Shown: positions 10,435 to 19,219 of the stretch, piece by piece | Layout: the number at the start of each line of letters is the position of its first letter | How positions within the stretch are numbered: position 1 is the first letter of the stretch | NCBI RefSeq assembly: GCF_029945685.1 | Contig: NZ_JAQSDA010000008.1 | Coordinates: 211,382-275,381, forward strand | Direction of reading: 5' to 3' | DNA from: Polaromonas sp. | Lineage (GTDB): Bacteria > Pseudomonadota > Gammaproteobacteria > Burkholderiales > Burkholderiaceae_C | DNA: 64,000 nt | Position numbers and translations under genes: made by a program | Notes under the pieces: generated by a model | Seen by the model: only the letters and a program-made list of their open reading frames with translations | What the model was told of the DNA's origin: nothing | Database searches by the model: none

Positions 10435-12611
10435 GCGACCGCCTTTGCTTGAACGACTTTCTTGAGGTGCCCACCACCAATGACGAATATCTCGTCAACC
10501 TGCAGCGTCTTGGGTAGGGCGTGCGTCACAAACAACATGCTGACCTTGCCGCGCAAGGCGTTGACGGTGGTGGCAAAGGCATTGGCGGTTTGTGCATCCA
10601 GCGCGCTGGTGGCTTCGTCAAAAATCAGCACCTTGGGTTTTTTGAGCAGGGCACGCGCAATGGCCAGGCGCTGCTTTTGCCCGCCTGACAGGCCGGCACC
10701 ACGCTCGCCGATTTCGGTTTGATAACCCTGGGGCAGGGTCTGGATGGCGTCGTGGATTTCAGCCATCTGGCAGGCCTGCACCACTTGCTCAAAACTGGCA
10801 TGGGGGTTGGCCATGAGCAGGTTGTCGTACACAGTGCCGCTGAACAGCACCGTCTCCTGCGGCACCACGCCAAAGTTGGCGCGCAGCTCGTTGGCGCTCA
10901 GGTGCAGGATGTCGATGCCATCGACCTTGATCTGCCCTTCGGTCGGGCGGTAAAAGCCCTGCAGAAGTTTGGTAAGCGTGGATTTGCCCGTGCCGCTGGG
11001 CCCCATGATGGCCACCGTCTGGCCGGGCTCTATGGTGAGGTTGACGTTTTTGTACAGCAGCGGTAGATCAGGCGCATAACGAAAGCCGATATCTATGAGC
11101 TCAATCTCACCCCTGGCATCGCCCTTTCTGGTGGGGGCCAGCCGGTAGGGCTCCGTCGGCACGTTCATCAAGTCGCCCAGCCTGTCCACTGCCAGGCTGG
11201 CTTGCTGGAACTGCTGCCACAGGCCGACCATGCGCAGCATGGGCTGGCTGAGCTTGCCGGCAAACATCTGGAACGCCACCAGCATGCCGATGGTGAACAC
11301 AGTGCCCGTGCCCGCGGCCAGGGCGATGGTGTCGGGGTGCATCACAATCCACGCGCCTATGACCAGAATCAGCAACGTCATCATCTGCTCCAGCGTGTTG
11401 GCAATCACGTTGTAGGTGTTGGCGATCTGTTTGGTCTGAAAGCCCGACTGCAGGTAGGTGGCCAGGTAGCCGTCATAGCGGGTTTGCAGCTGCGGCTCAA
11501 ACTGCAGGCTTTTGACGGTTTCCAGCCCGGCGATGTATTCGGTCAGGAAGGCCTGGTTGCGCGCCCCCAGCATGAACTGCTGGTTCAGGCGCGTCTGGAA
11601 AACGGGCGCCACCAGAAATGACAACAAGGCAATGACAGACAGAATGCCCAGCACGATGAGCGTAAGCGTGACCGAGTAATAGAACATGACGCCCATACAG
11701 ATCAGCAAGAACGGAACATCCAGAATGATGGTCACCGCGGCCGAGGCTAGGAACTCGCGTATGGTCTCTACCCCATGCAGCCGGGCTGCAATGACGCCGG
11801 TGGGCCGGTTCTGAAAATATTTGGGGGGCAGGCGAAACAGGTGCTGAAACACTGCCGCGCCCAGCACGGCGTCAACCCTGTTGCCGGTGTGCAGGATGGC
11901 GTACTGGCGCACCCAGGTGAGCAGCGCGGTGAACAGCATGAACACCGCCATGCCGATGCCCAACGCGATCAGCGTGCTTTCGGTGCGGTGCACCACCACC
12001 TTGTCGATGATGGCCTGCGTGAACAGCGGCAAGCCCAGCGCAAGAAGCTGCAGCACCAGGCTGGCGCCCAGTACTTCATGCCAGACCTTGCGGTGTTTGA
12101 GCAGTTCAGGCACAAACCAGCGAAACCCGAAGGAAGAACCCACACCGGCCGCAGAATCCGGGTCGCGCACGGCCTCGTCTTCCGGGTAAAGGAGCACGGC
12201 CTGCCCGTTCAAGGTTGGCTCGAAGTCGGCCCTTGAGCTGGTGACGGGCGAGTTAGTGTTGGCGGGCAACCAGACAACCTGTTCGTCACTTACGGCGATC
12301 ACAATGCCCAGTGTCGGAACGAGGGGAATGACGTCCTCAGGACCTTCGGGCGCCGCTGCAGGGTCACCCTCTGCACGCTTGCTGGAAAGCTCCACCAGCA
12401 GGGGCAAAGGCAATTGAGCCAGTGCTTGGGGCTCCATGACGCGCAACTGCGCCTTGAACCCCAAACCCCGCGCCGCGCGAACCAGACCCGATTCGTCATA
12501 CGGCGGTGGAAACTGCTGCAACAGCAATTGCGCGTCAAATGGTCGGCGATGCACCGCACACATCGTTTGCAGCGCCCACACAAAATCCGCTTGTGCATAT
12601 TCTTTTTGCAT
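10431..12611 (-). CDS. Type I secretion ABC exporter (C39-like domain, transmembrane domain, ATPase)
   Basis: This 726-residue HlyB-type exporter starts at 12611, chosen because AAGGGAG lies just upstream; the longer open frame has no support. Residues 1 to about 130 resemble a peptidase C39-like domain, but I see no catalytic Cys in the usual place, so it is probably a substrate-docking domain that does not cleave a leader. Six membrane segments follow (about 165-440). The ATPase domain has Walker A GPSGTGKST (Lys543), signature LSGGQKQRLAIARALL, Walker B VLIFDEATSALD and the H-loop FVTHAL. It would power one-step export of the RTX protein, whose nonapeptide repeats and late secretion signal fit this exporter class. 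It is the first gene of the apparent four-gene operon. Confidence 0.93.
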   Translation of the reverse strand: MQKEYAQADFVWALQTMCAVHRRPFDAQLLLQQFPPPYDESGLVRAARGLGFKAQLRVMEPQALAQLPLPLLVELSSKRAEGDPAAAPEGPEDVIPLVPTLGIVIAVSDEQVVWLPANTNSPVTSSRADFEPTLNGQAVLLYPEDEAVRDPDSAAGVGSSFGFRWFVPELLKHRKVWHEVLGASLVLQLLALGLPLFTQAIIDKVVVHRTESTLIALGIGMAVFMLFTALLTWVRQYAILHTGNRVDAVLGAAVFQHLFRLPPKYFQNRPTGVIAARLHGVETIREFLASAAVTIILDVPFLLICMGVMFYYSVTLTLIVLGILSVIALLSFLVAPVFQTRLNQQFMLGARNQAFLTEYIAGLETVKSLQFEPQLQTRYDGYLATYLQSGFQTKQIANTYNVIANTLEQMMTLLILVIGAWIVMHPDTIALAAGTGTVFTIGMLVAFQMFAGKLSQPMLRMVGLWQQFQQASLAVDRLGDLMNVPTEPYRLAPTRKGDARGEIELIDIGFRYAPDLPLLYKNVNLTIEPGQTVAIMGPSGTGKSTLTKLLQGFYRPTEGQIKVDGIDILHLSANELRANFGVVPQETVLFSGTVYDNLLMANPHASFEQVVQACQMAEIHDAIQTLPQGYQTEIGERGAGLSGGQKQRLAIARALLKKPKVLIFDEATSALDAQTANAFATTVNALRGKVSMLFVTHALPKTLQVDEIFVIGGGHLKKVVQAKAVA

Positions 12612-12613
12612 GG

Positions 12614-12640
12614 CTCCCTTACCCGCAAGCTGGTTGCGGG
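12614..12640 (-). promoter_or_regulatory. Shine-Dalgarno and adjacent hairpin before the ABC exporter
   Basis: The Shine-Dalgarno AAGGGAG (12614-12620) is immediately preceded in the mRNA by a perfect 7-bp stem: CCCGCAA and TTGCGGG around a 5-nt loop (12622-12640). The hairpin is close enough to influence ribosome access. A regulatory role is an inference. Confidence 0.45.
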
Positions 12641-12728
12641 CCCTCCCTCTAGTCGTATATGGCAGAGCACACGGTTGAAACATCTCGAAACACCGGTGAT
12701 GATCAACGAAGAGGGAAGCCATACAACA

Positions 12729-12757
12729 CCTACCCCTGTCAATGTTGACAGGGTAGG
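12729..12757. promoter_or_regulatory. Strong inverted repeat upstream of the type I secretion operon
   Basis: CCTACCC(C)TGTCAA and TTGACAGGGTAGG form a 13-bp inverted repeat with one unpaired C and a 2-nt loop, 118 bp upstream of the exporter start. It could be an operator or an mRNA leader hairpin. Apart from this, the Shine-Dalgarno hairpin and a terminator, the 345-bp gap between the exporter and the tRNA gene shows nothing I can name. Confidence 0.45.
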
Positions 12758-12889
12758 AGTCAAAACAAGGGTAAATACTTGAAGGATCTGGCTGCGGCGC
12801 CAGATTGATGGCGTGCCAACAAAGTTCGGGGTGCAGCCAGACCTGCACGAGATGTCAAAACACAGGCAGCCCTGAAGACGGCAACAAAA

Positions 12890-12920
12890 AAGCCCCGTAA
12901 ACACTGGGCTTACGGGGCTT
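12890..12920 (-). terminator. Rho-independent terminator after tRNA-Ser
   Basis: An 11-bp perfect stem (AAGCCCCGTAA / TTACGGGGCTT) with a 9-nt loop is followed on the minus strand by a T run. It lies about 37 bp past the tRNA 3' end. Confidence 0.85.
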
Positions 12921-12956
12921 TTGGGGGTCTATGTTGGACTACATGAAACCGGTTCT

Positions 12957-13044
<88 letters not shown>

Positions 13045-13078
13045 TAAATCGAGCCGCTATTCTAACAGCCCCATCTAA

Positions 13079-13190
13079 CAAGCCCCCACGGTCGCTCACT
13101 TCGTGTAGCTCCCTGCCCCCCGAGGGGGCCGCTGCGCCTGCGGTCCGGCTAAGCCGGCCCCGCGGCCCCTGCTGAGCCAGAACCCCTCAG
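13079..13190 (+). repeat. Dispersed GC-rich repeat (CCCCCACG...CCCCCGAGGGGGCCGC), copy 1
   Basis: This roughly 100-bp element has a CCCCCACGGT start, a perfect inverted core CCCCCGAGGGGG, then GCTGCGCCTGCGGTCCGG and CCGCGGCCCCTGC. It fills the gap between tRNA-Ser and the serS stop. Related copies are at 16513 (in ispH), 22142 (in fdhD), 39386 and 61039. Confidence 0.8.
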
Positions 13191-13194
13191 CTCG

Positions 13195-14583
<1,389 letters not shown>

Positions 14584-15525
14584 TCAGTTCAGGCTGGCCG
14601 GGTCGAGGTTGGCGCCGCAGATGATCAGGCAGACTTTTTCGTCCGGCCGCGGCACCCAGGCGCCACTGTGCAGCGCCGCCAGCGGCAAGGCGGCGGCAGG
14701 CTCCACGGCGAGCTTGAGTTCTTTCCACAGCCACAGCTGGGCGCTGCGAATGGCTTCGTCGCCAAGCAGCAGTGCATCACGCACATGCGCCTGGGTGGCT
14801 GCCCAGGCCAGGTCGCCAATGCGTTTGGCGCCCAGCGAATCGGCGGCGATGCCGCTGACGGCCACATCGACCGGCCGACCGGCCTCGCGCGCCCGGAACA
14901 GCGTGGGCGCGAGTTCGGGCTCCAGCGCAACCACGCGCGTGCGCTGCTCGAACCAGCTGGCGATGCCGGCAATCAGGCCGCCGCCGCCGACGCTGACCAG
15001 CACGGCATCGGGCAGGCCGGCCTGCTGCTCGATCTCCAGCGCCAGCGTGCCGGCGCCGACCACCACTTCGCTCTGGTCGTAGGCATGGGTCAGCAGTGCG
15101 CCGGTTTGCTGCTGGCGCGCCAGGCAGGCCTGCAGCGCTTCCGAGTACGCCGCGCCGGTGACGACGACCTCGGCACCCAGTGCAGCGAGTTTGGCGCGCT
15201 TGGCCGGGCTGGACACTTCGGGCACAAACACCTCGCAGCGCACACCGAGTTCACGTGCGGCGGCCGCGGCGGCAATGCCGGCGTTGCCGCCCGAGGCCAC
15301 AATCACGCCACTCGCCGGAATGGGGTTGGACAGCAGGCGGTTGAGCATGCCGCGCGCCTTGAAGCTGCCGCCGGTCTGCAGCTGCTCGAGCTTGAGCCAG
15401 ACTTCGGCGCAGTCCACACCGAGCGCCTTGCCGGGCAGCTTCCATAACGGGGTTTGACGAATAAAGTGGCTGTAGCCCTCATGGAAGCTGCGCTGGCAGC
15501 TCTCAATTTGATAGCGATAGGACAT
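14584..15525 (-). CDS. PLP-dependent threonine/serine dehydratase-like protein
   Basis: A fold-type II PLP enzyme of 313 residues, probably deaminating threonine or serine to a 2-oxoacid and ammonia. The cofactor lysine lies in GGSFKARG. SGGNAGIA is the substrate/phosphate loop region (ASGGNAG, where many family members have SSGNHAQ or SAGNHA). The glycine-rich loop VSVGGGGLIAGI holds the PLP phosphate. There is no C-terminal ACT regulatory domain, so it is TdcB-like and not IlvA-like. The start at 15525 (MSYRYQ) gives family-like length. It ends 48 bp before serS and starts 7 bp after ispH, in the same direction. Other fold-type II activities such as a racemase cannot be excluded. Confidence 0.85.
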   Translation of the reverse strand: MSYRYQIESCQRSFHEGYSHFIRQTPLWKLPGKALGVDCAEVWLKLEQLQTGGSFKARGMLNRLLSNPIPASGVIVASGGNAGIAAAAAARELGVRCEVFVPEVSSPAKRAKLAALGAEVVVTGAAYSEALQACLARQQQTGALLTHAYDQSEVVVGAGTLALEIEQQAGLPDAVLVSVGGGGLIAGIASWFEQRTRVVALEPELAPTLFRAREAGRPVDVAVSGIAADSLGAKRIGDLAWAATQAHVRDALLLGDEAIRSAQLWLWKELKLAVEPAAALPLAALHSGAWVPRPDEKVCLIICGANLDPASLN

Positions 15526-15532
15526 GTCGGGC

Positions 15533-16618
15533 CTAGGACTCGGCATGCAAATCACTGCCGATGGCGTCCAGCGCGGAGCCATGCAGCTTGAGCCCCTTGG
15601 GCAGCGGAAACTTGATGGTTTCTTCAATGCCCGTCATCTTGCGCACCGACACGGCGCCCAGCGCCTTGATGCGGTCTATCACCTGCTTGACCAGGATCTC
15701 GGGCGCCGACGCGCCGGCAGTCAGACCGACGCGGCTTTTGCCCTCGAACCATTCGGGCTTGAGCTCGGTGGCGTCGTCCACCATGTAGGCCTCGGTGCCA
15801 AGCTTGACGGCCAGCTCGCGCAGGCGGTTGCTGTTGGAGCTGGTCGGGCTGCCGACCACGATCAGGATGTCGACCTGCGGGCTCATGATCTTGACGGCGT
15901 CCTGCCGGTTCTGCGTGGCGTAACAGATGTCCTGCTGCTTGGGCGAGCGCACGTTGGGAAAACGCGCCTTCACGGCGGCGCTGATCTCGGCGGCGTCGTC
16001 CACACTCAGCGTGGTCTGCGTCACCACGGCAAGTTTTTCGGTCTGCGCGGGCTGGATGCGTGCCACATCGGCCACGTCTTCCACCAGATGGATGCCGCTG
16101 TCGAGCTGGCCCATGGTGCCTTCGACCTCGGGGTGGCCCTTGTGGCCGATCATGATGAACTCGTAACCTTCCTTGTTGAGCTTGGCCACCTCGACGTGCA
16201 CCTTGGTCACCAGCGGACAGGTGGCGTCAAAGATGCGAAAGCCGCGCGCTTCGGCCTCGCGCTCGGTGGCCTTGCTGACGCCGTGGGCGCTGAACACCAG
16301 CGTGGCGCCGGCGGGCACATCGTCCAGGTCTTCAATGAAGATCGCGCCTTTGTCCTTGAGCTCGTTGACCACGTACGTGTTGTGCACGATTTCATGGCGC
16401 ACATAAATCGGCGCGCCGAACTTGCCAAGCGCTCGTTCGACGATTTCAATTGCGCGGTCCACGCCGGCGCAGAAGCCGCGCGGCTCGGCGAGGATGATTT
16501 CCTGGGGTGAGTTCTTGGCCCCCACGCTTGTCGCTTCGCGTACTGCGCTGCCCCCCGAGGGGGCTAATTTTCCTAGGGGCGGCCCGTCGGAAAATTGTTG
16601 CGTGCCTTTGCTGGTCAT
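15533..16618 (-). CDS. ispH: 4-hydroxy-3-methylbut-2-enyl diphosphate reductase (IspH/LytB) with a repeat-derived N-terminus
   Basis: This enzyme performs the last step of the MEP pathway, reducing HMBPP to IPP and DMAPP with an Fe-S cluster. The three cluster cysteines are seen in [10 protein letters not shown] (Cys50), [11 protein letters not shown] and [11 protein letters not shown]. Family proteins usually begin only a few residues before IILANPRGFCAG. Here about 36 extra residues precede it, and residues 10-36 are encoded by a copy of the dispersed GC-rich repeat. The start at 16618 is supported by the ATGA overlap with the upstream fkpB-like gene. An internal GTG start closer to the usual position is possible but has no obvious Shine-Dalgarno. 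Confidence 0.95.
   Translation of the reverse strand: MTSKGTQQFSDGPPLGKLAPSGGSAVREATSVGAKNSPQEIILAEPRGFCAGVDRAIEIVERALGKFGAPIYVRHEIVHNTYVVNELKDKGAIFIEDLDDVPAGATLVFSAHGVSKATEREAEARGFRIFDATCPLVTKVHVEVAKLNKEGYEFIMIGHKGHPEVEGTMGQLDSGIHLVEDVADVARIQPAQTEKLAVVTQTTLSVDDAAEISAAVKARFPNVRSPKQQDICYATQNRQDAVKIMSPQVDILIVVGSPTSSNSNRLRELAVKLGTEAYMVDDATELKPEWFEGKSRVGLTAGASAPEILVKQVIDRIKALGAVSVRKMTGIEETIKFPLPKGLKLHGSALDAIGSDLHAES
16513..16591 (+). repeat. Dispersed GC-rich repeat copy 2, inside the 5' end of ispH
   Basis: It starts with CCCCCACGCTTGT (16519-16531), continues through CTGCCCCCCGAGGGGGC, then changes to a variant right half, where AATTTTCC pairs with GGAAAATT around a GC-rich loop. It is read in frame as residues 10-36 of IspH. 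Confidence 0.75.
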
Positions 16619-17103
16619 AAAACACCAATCAACTGGACTTCAAACACCACCGGCTGGCCGGCCAGCGGGTGATTGAAGTCGAACTGCACCGCGTCGCCTT
16701 CCGCCTTGACCTGCTGCACCGCGCCGGCGTATTGGCCCATGCCGTCGGGCGTGGGGAACTGCACCACATCACCGACCTTGTACTGCTCGTGCGGGTCGCC
16801 CAGCTCATTGAGCAGCTTGCGCGCCACCCACTGCACCAGCTCGGGGTTGCGCTCGCCGAAAGCCTCGCCGGCGGCCAGCTCGAAGCGGGTGCGCGTGCCT
16901 TCTGGCAGGCCCAGCAGGCGCTGCTCGATGGCGGGGGACAGCTCGCCGGTGCCCAGACTCAGGGTGGCCGGCTTGCCCTCGAAGGTATTGATGATGTCGG
17001 CGCCTGCTTGTCCGTCCCTGGACGGCCCGGCCATGCGGTAGTGCAGGGTCAGGAAAGAACCGGGCTGAACGACGGGGGGAGCGGATGTTTCCACGGTGGA
17101 CAT
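16615..17103 (-). CDS. fkpB: FKBP-type peptidyl-prolyl cis-trans isomerase, SlpA-like
   Basis: This 162-residue cytosolic FKBP with an inserted-flap (SlyD/SlpA-like) layout is predicted to catalyse proline isomerisation and assist folding. The FKBP half (about 15-85) includes [27 protein letters not shown] and the acidic [15 protein letters not shown]. The inserted domain is about 85-140. There is no His-rich metal tail, which favours SlpA over SlyD. An fkpB-ispH pairing is also known in E. coli, and here the stop overlaps the ispH start by 4 nt. Confidence 0.9.
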   Translation of the reverse strand: MSTVETSAPPVVQPGSFLTLHYRMAGPSRDGQAGADIINTFEGKPATLSLGTGELSPAIEQRLLGLPEGTRTRFELAAGEAFGERNPELVQWVARKLLNELGDPHEQYKVGDVVQFPTPDGMGQYAGAVQQVKAEGDAVQFDFNHPLAGQPVVFEVQLIGVL

Positions 17104-17263
17104 AGGACTTTCGGGGGCCGGCCCGGCGGGCCGCCAACTGTTTGTAAACTGCCCCTATTGTAGAAAGTGCCGACCAGGCAGAAAAAAACACCCCGGTTTA
17201 CCCCTGCTACCGCCCTGCCAGCCCGCCCCGGTGCTGTTCGTCAACCCACCAAAAAGCCTCGCC

Positions 17264-17938
17264 ATGCTTCTGAAAGACCTGCCCGAGGACGCCCGCCCCC
17301 GCGAAAAGCTGCTGGCCCGAGGCCCCGGCGCGCTCAGCGATGCCGAGCTGCTGGCCCTGTTGCTGCGCAGCGGCATTCCCGGCAAAAACGCGCTGCAGAT
17401 GGGCCAGGAGTTGGTGGACACTTTCGGCGGCGTGGCCGGCCTGCTGCACACCGGGCACAAAGCCCTGGGCAGCATCAAGGGCCTGGGGCCGGCCAAACGC
17501 GCCGAACTGGTGGCGGTGCTGGAACTGGCGCGCCGCGCGCTGGCGCAGGAGCTGCAGGACAAGCCGCTGTTTTCCACGCCGCAAGCCGTGCGCGACTACC
17601 TGCAGCTGCAGCTGGGCAGCCGGCCGCATGAAATTTTTGCGGTGCTGTTTCTTGACAGCCAGCACCGGCTGATTGCGCTGGAAGAGCTGTTTCGCGGCAC
17701 GCTGACGCAAACCAGCGTCTACCCGCGCGAGGTGGTGGTGCGGGCGCTGGCCCTGCACGCCGGCAGCGTGGTGCTGGCGCACAACCACCCGAGCGGTGAA
17801 GCCCGGCCCTCGCGTGCCGACGAGGCGCTGACACAGACGCTGAAGGCCGCGCTGGCCCTGGTGGACGTGCGGGTGCTGGACCATTTTGTCGTGACCAGCA
17901 CGCAGGCGGTCTCGATGGCGGAACGGGGTCTGCTCTGA
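17264..17938 (+). CDS. radC: RadC family JAB/MPN-domain protein
   Basis: A 224-residue protein with an N-terminal helix-hairpin-helix region (about 20-90, including [20 protein letters not shown]) and a C-terminal JAB1/MPN-type metalloprotease-like domain. The metal motif is [14 protein letters not shown]. The family was linked to DNA repair, but its biochemical role remains unclear. The start at 17264 ([17 protein letters not shown]) matches the family N-terminus; the longer reading frame upstream is unsupported. It is divergent from fkpB with a 160-bp promoter-size gap. Its stop overlaps the start of the Smr-domain gene (TGATG). Confidence 0.93.
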   Translation: MLLKDLPEDARPREKLLARGPGALSDAELLALLLRSGIPGKNALQMGQELVDTFGGVAGLLHTGHKALGSIKGLGPAKRAELVAVLELARRALAQELQDKPLFSTPQAVRDYLQLQLGSRPHEIFAVLFLDSQHRLIALEELFRGTLTQTSVYPREVVVRALALHAGSVVLAHNHPSGEARPSRADEALTQTLKAALALVDVRVLDHFVVTSTQAVSMAERGLL

Positions 17939-18600
17939 TGGCCGCCCGCCCCCCGGCCATCAAGGACCTGAAGGGCCTGAAAGCCATCAAGCTTGAAATC
18001 GAGGCACGCGCCCGCCAGGACGCGCAAACCCGGGCCGCTCGCCTGGCAGCCGCCGCCAAGGCCAAGGCGGAAAAGGAGCTGTTTTCCCGCGCCATCGGCC
18101 CGGTCAAGGCGCTGCCGGCCAGGCATCTGCCCGGCCACCGGGCGCAGCTGGCGCCGGCCCAGCCCGCGCCGATTCCGGTGCAGCAGCAGCGCGACGAGCT
18201 GGCCGTGATGCGCGAGGCCATCTCCGACGAATTTGATGTGGAGACCCTGCTCGACACCGACGAGGCGCTGAGTTTTCGCCGCCCCGGCATGGGGCCGGAC
18301 GTGGTGCGCAAGCTGCGCCGCGGCGGCTGGAGCATCCAGCGCCAGCTTGACCTGCACGGCCTGCGCCGCGAGGACGCGCGTGATGCGCTCTCGGCCTTCA
18401 TTCGCGAAGCGCACAAGGCCGGCATGCGCTGCGTGCGGGTGGTGCACGGCAAGGGACTGGGTTCGCCGGGCAAAACGCCGGTGCTCAAGGGCCGGGTGCA
18501 AAGCTGGTTGATCCAGAAGCAGGAGGTGATCGCCTTTGTGCAGGCGCGGCCGGCCGAGGGTGGCGCCGGTGCGCTGGTGGTGTTGCTGGCGCAGAGCTGA
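17938..18600 (+). CDS. Smr domain-containing protein
   Basis: A 220-residue protein. The first 85 residues are Ala/Lys-rich and partly helical. The C-terminal Smr domain (about 138-220) shows LDLHGLRREDARDAL and VRVVHGKGLGS, the two signature motifs of MutS2 C-terminal-like nuclease domains. Stand-alone Smr proteins are DNA or RNA endonucleases; the target is unknown here. Translational overlap with radC suggests co-expression. Confidence 0.9.
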   Translation: MAARPPAIKDLKGLKAIKLEIEARARQDAQTRAARLAAAAKAKAEKELFSRAIGPVKALPARHLPGHRAQLAPAQPAPIPVQQQRDELAVMREAISDEFDVETLLDTDEALSFRRPGMGPDVVRKLRRGGWSIQRQLDLHGLRREDARDALSAFIREAHKAGMRCVRVVHGKGLGSPGKTPVLKGRVQSWLIQKQEVIAFVQARPAEGGAGALVVLLAQS

Positions 18601-18613
18601 TTTCTCCCGTTTC

Positions 18614-18670
18614 GCTATGAATTCAATAGCTTCTGGCGCCCGTTTGATAAGGGCTGAAGGCCGATTTCAT
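18614..18670 (+). repeat. Dispersed AATAGCT repeat, copy 2
   Basis: GCTATGAATTCAATAGCTTC, a GGCGCCCG core, then AAGGGCTGAAGGCC and ATTTCATC. It directly follows the Smr gene stop and faces copy 3 in the opposite orientation. Confidence 0.8.
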
Positions 18671-18717
18671 CAAAAAACATCAATGCAAATGATGTTGCAA
18701 GACGGTTTGTGAAATTT

Positions 18718-18790
18718 CATGAAGCAAAAAGTGCCATCAGCCAAGGCGGGACGGGTACGAGTAGCTATCAAATAAATAGCACTCCAAAGA
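18718..18790 (-). repeat. Dispersed AATAGCT repeat, copy 3 (degenerate, inverted relative to copy 2)
   Basis: The plus strand shows GTGCCATCAGCC, a GCGGGACGG core and TAGCTATCAAATAAATAGCA. That is the family order reversed. Together with copy 2 it fills most of the 196-bp gap before the globin gene; no gene is seen there. Confidence 0.65.
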
Positions 18791-18796
18791 CGTGAT

Positions 18797-19219
18797 CTAG
18801 GCCGGCGTATTGCGCATCCAGTCGGCGGTCTGGAAAAATGAGGCCCGCAACCTGGCGCGCAGTTCTTCATCGACACCGGTTTCGTCCATGGCCTGGTCCA
18901 TGCAGGCCAACCACTGGTCGCGCTCGAGGATGCCGATGACAAAAGGCATGTGGCGCAGGCGCAGCTTGGGGTGGCCGAACCGCTCGGTGTAATGTTGCGG
19001 CCCGCCGAGCCAGCCGCACAGAAACCAGAACAGGTGCTGGCGCGCCTTGACCAGGTCGCTGCCGTGCGCAGCGCGCAATGCGGCGTAACCGGGCTCCAGG
19101 TCCATCAGGTCGTAAAAACGGTCCACCAGCGCCTTCACGCGCGCTTCGCCGCCTATCCAGTCGAAGGGGGTGGCGAACGGCGCTGCGCCCTGAGATTTTT
19201 CTTCAGCCTGCATGCTCAT
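18797..19219 (-). CDS. Group II truncated hemoglobin
   Basis: A 140-residue globin predicted to bind haem and react with oxygen or nitric oxide in the cytosol. Typical trHbO features are FYDLMDLEP, FLCGWLGGPQHYTERFGHP and LRLRHMPFVI with the proximal His. The start at 19219 (MSMQAEEK) overlaps the stop of the upstream permease gene by 4 nt (ATGA); ATG 19213 is the alternative. The link to an FtsX-like permease has no obvious functional explanation. Confidence 0.92.
   Translation of the reverse strand: MSMQAEEKSQGAAPFATPFDWIGGEARVKALVDRFYDLMDLEPGYAALRAAHGSDLVKARQHLFWFLCGWLGGPQHYTERFGHPKLRLRHMPFVIGILERDQWLACMDQAMDETGVDEELRARLRASFFQTADWMRNTPA

Noticed and set aside
17104..17140. GC-rich segment with GGGGGCCGG and CGGGCCGCC, possible sixth copy of the GC-rich repeat
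   Set aside because: It lacks the CCCCCACGCT boundary and the CCCCCGAGGGGG core, so the resemblance may be chance.
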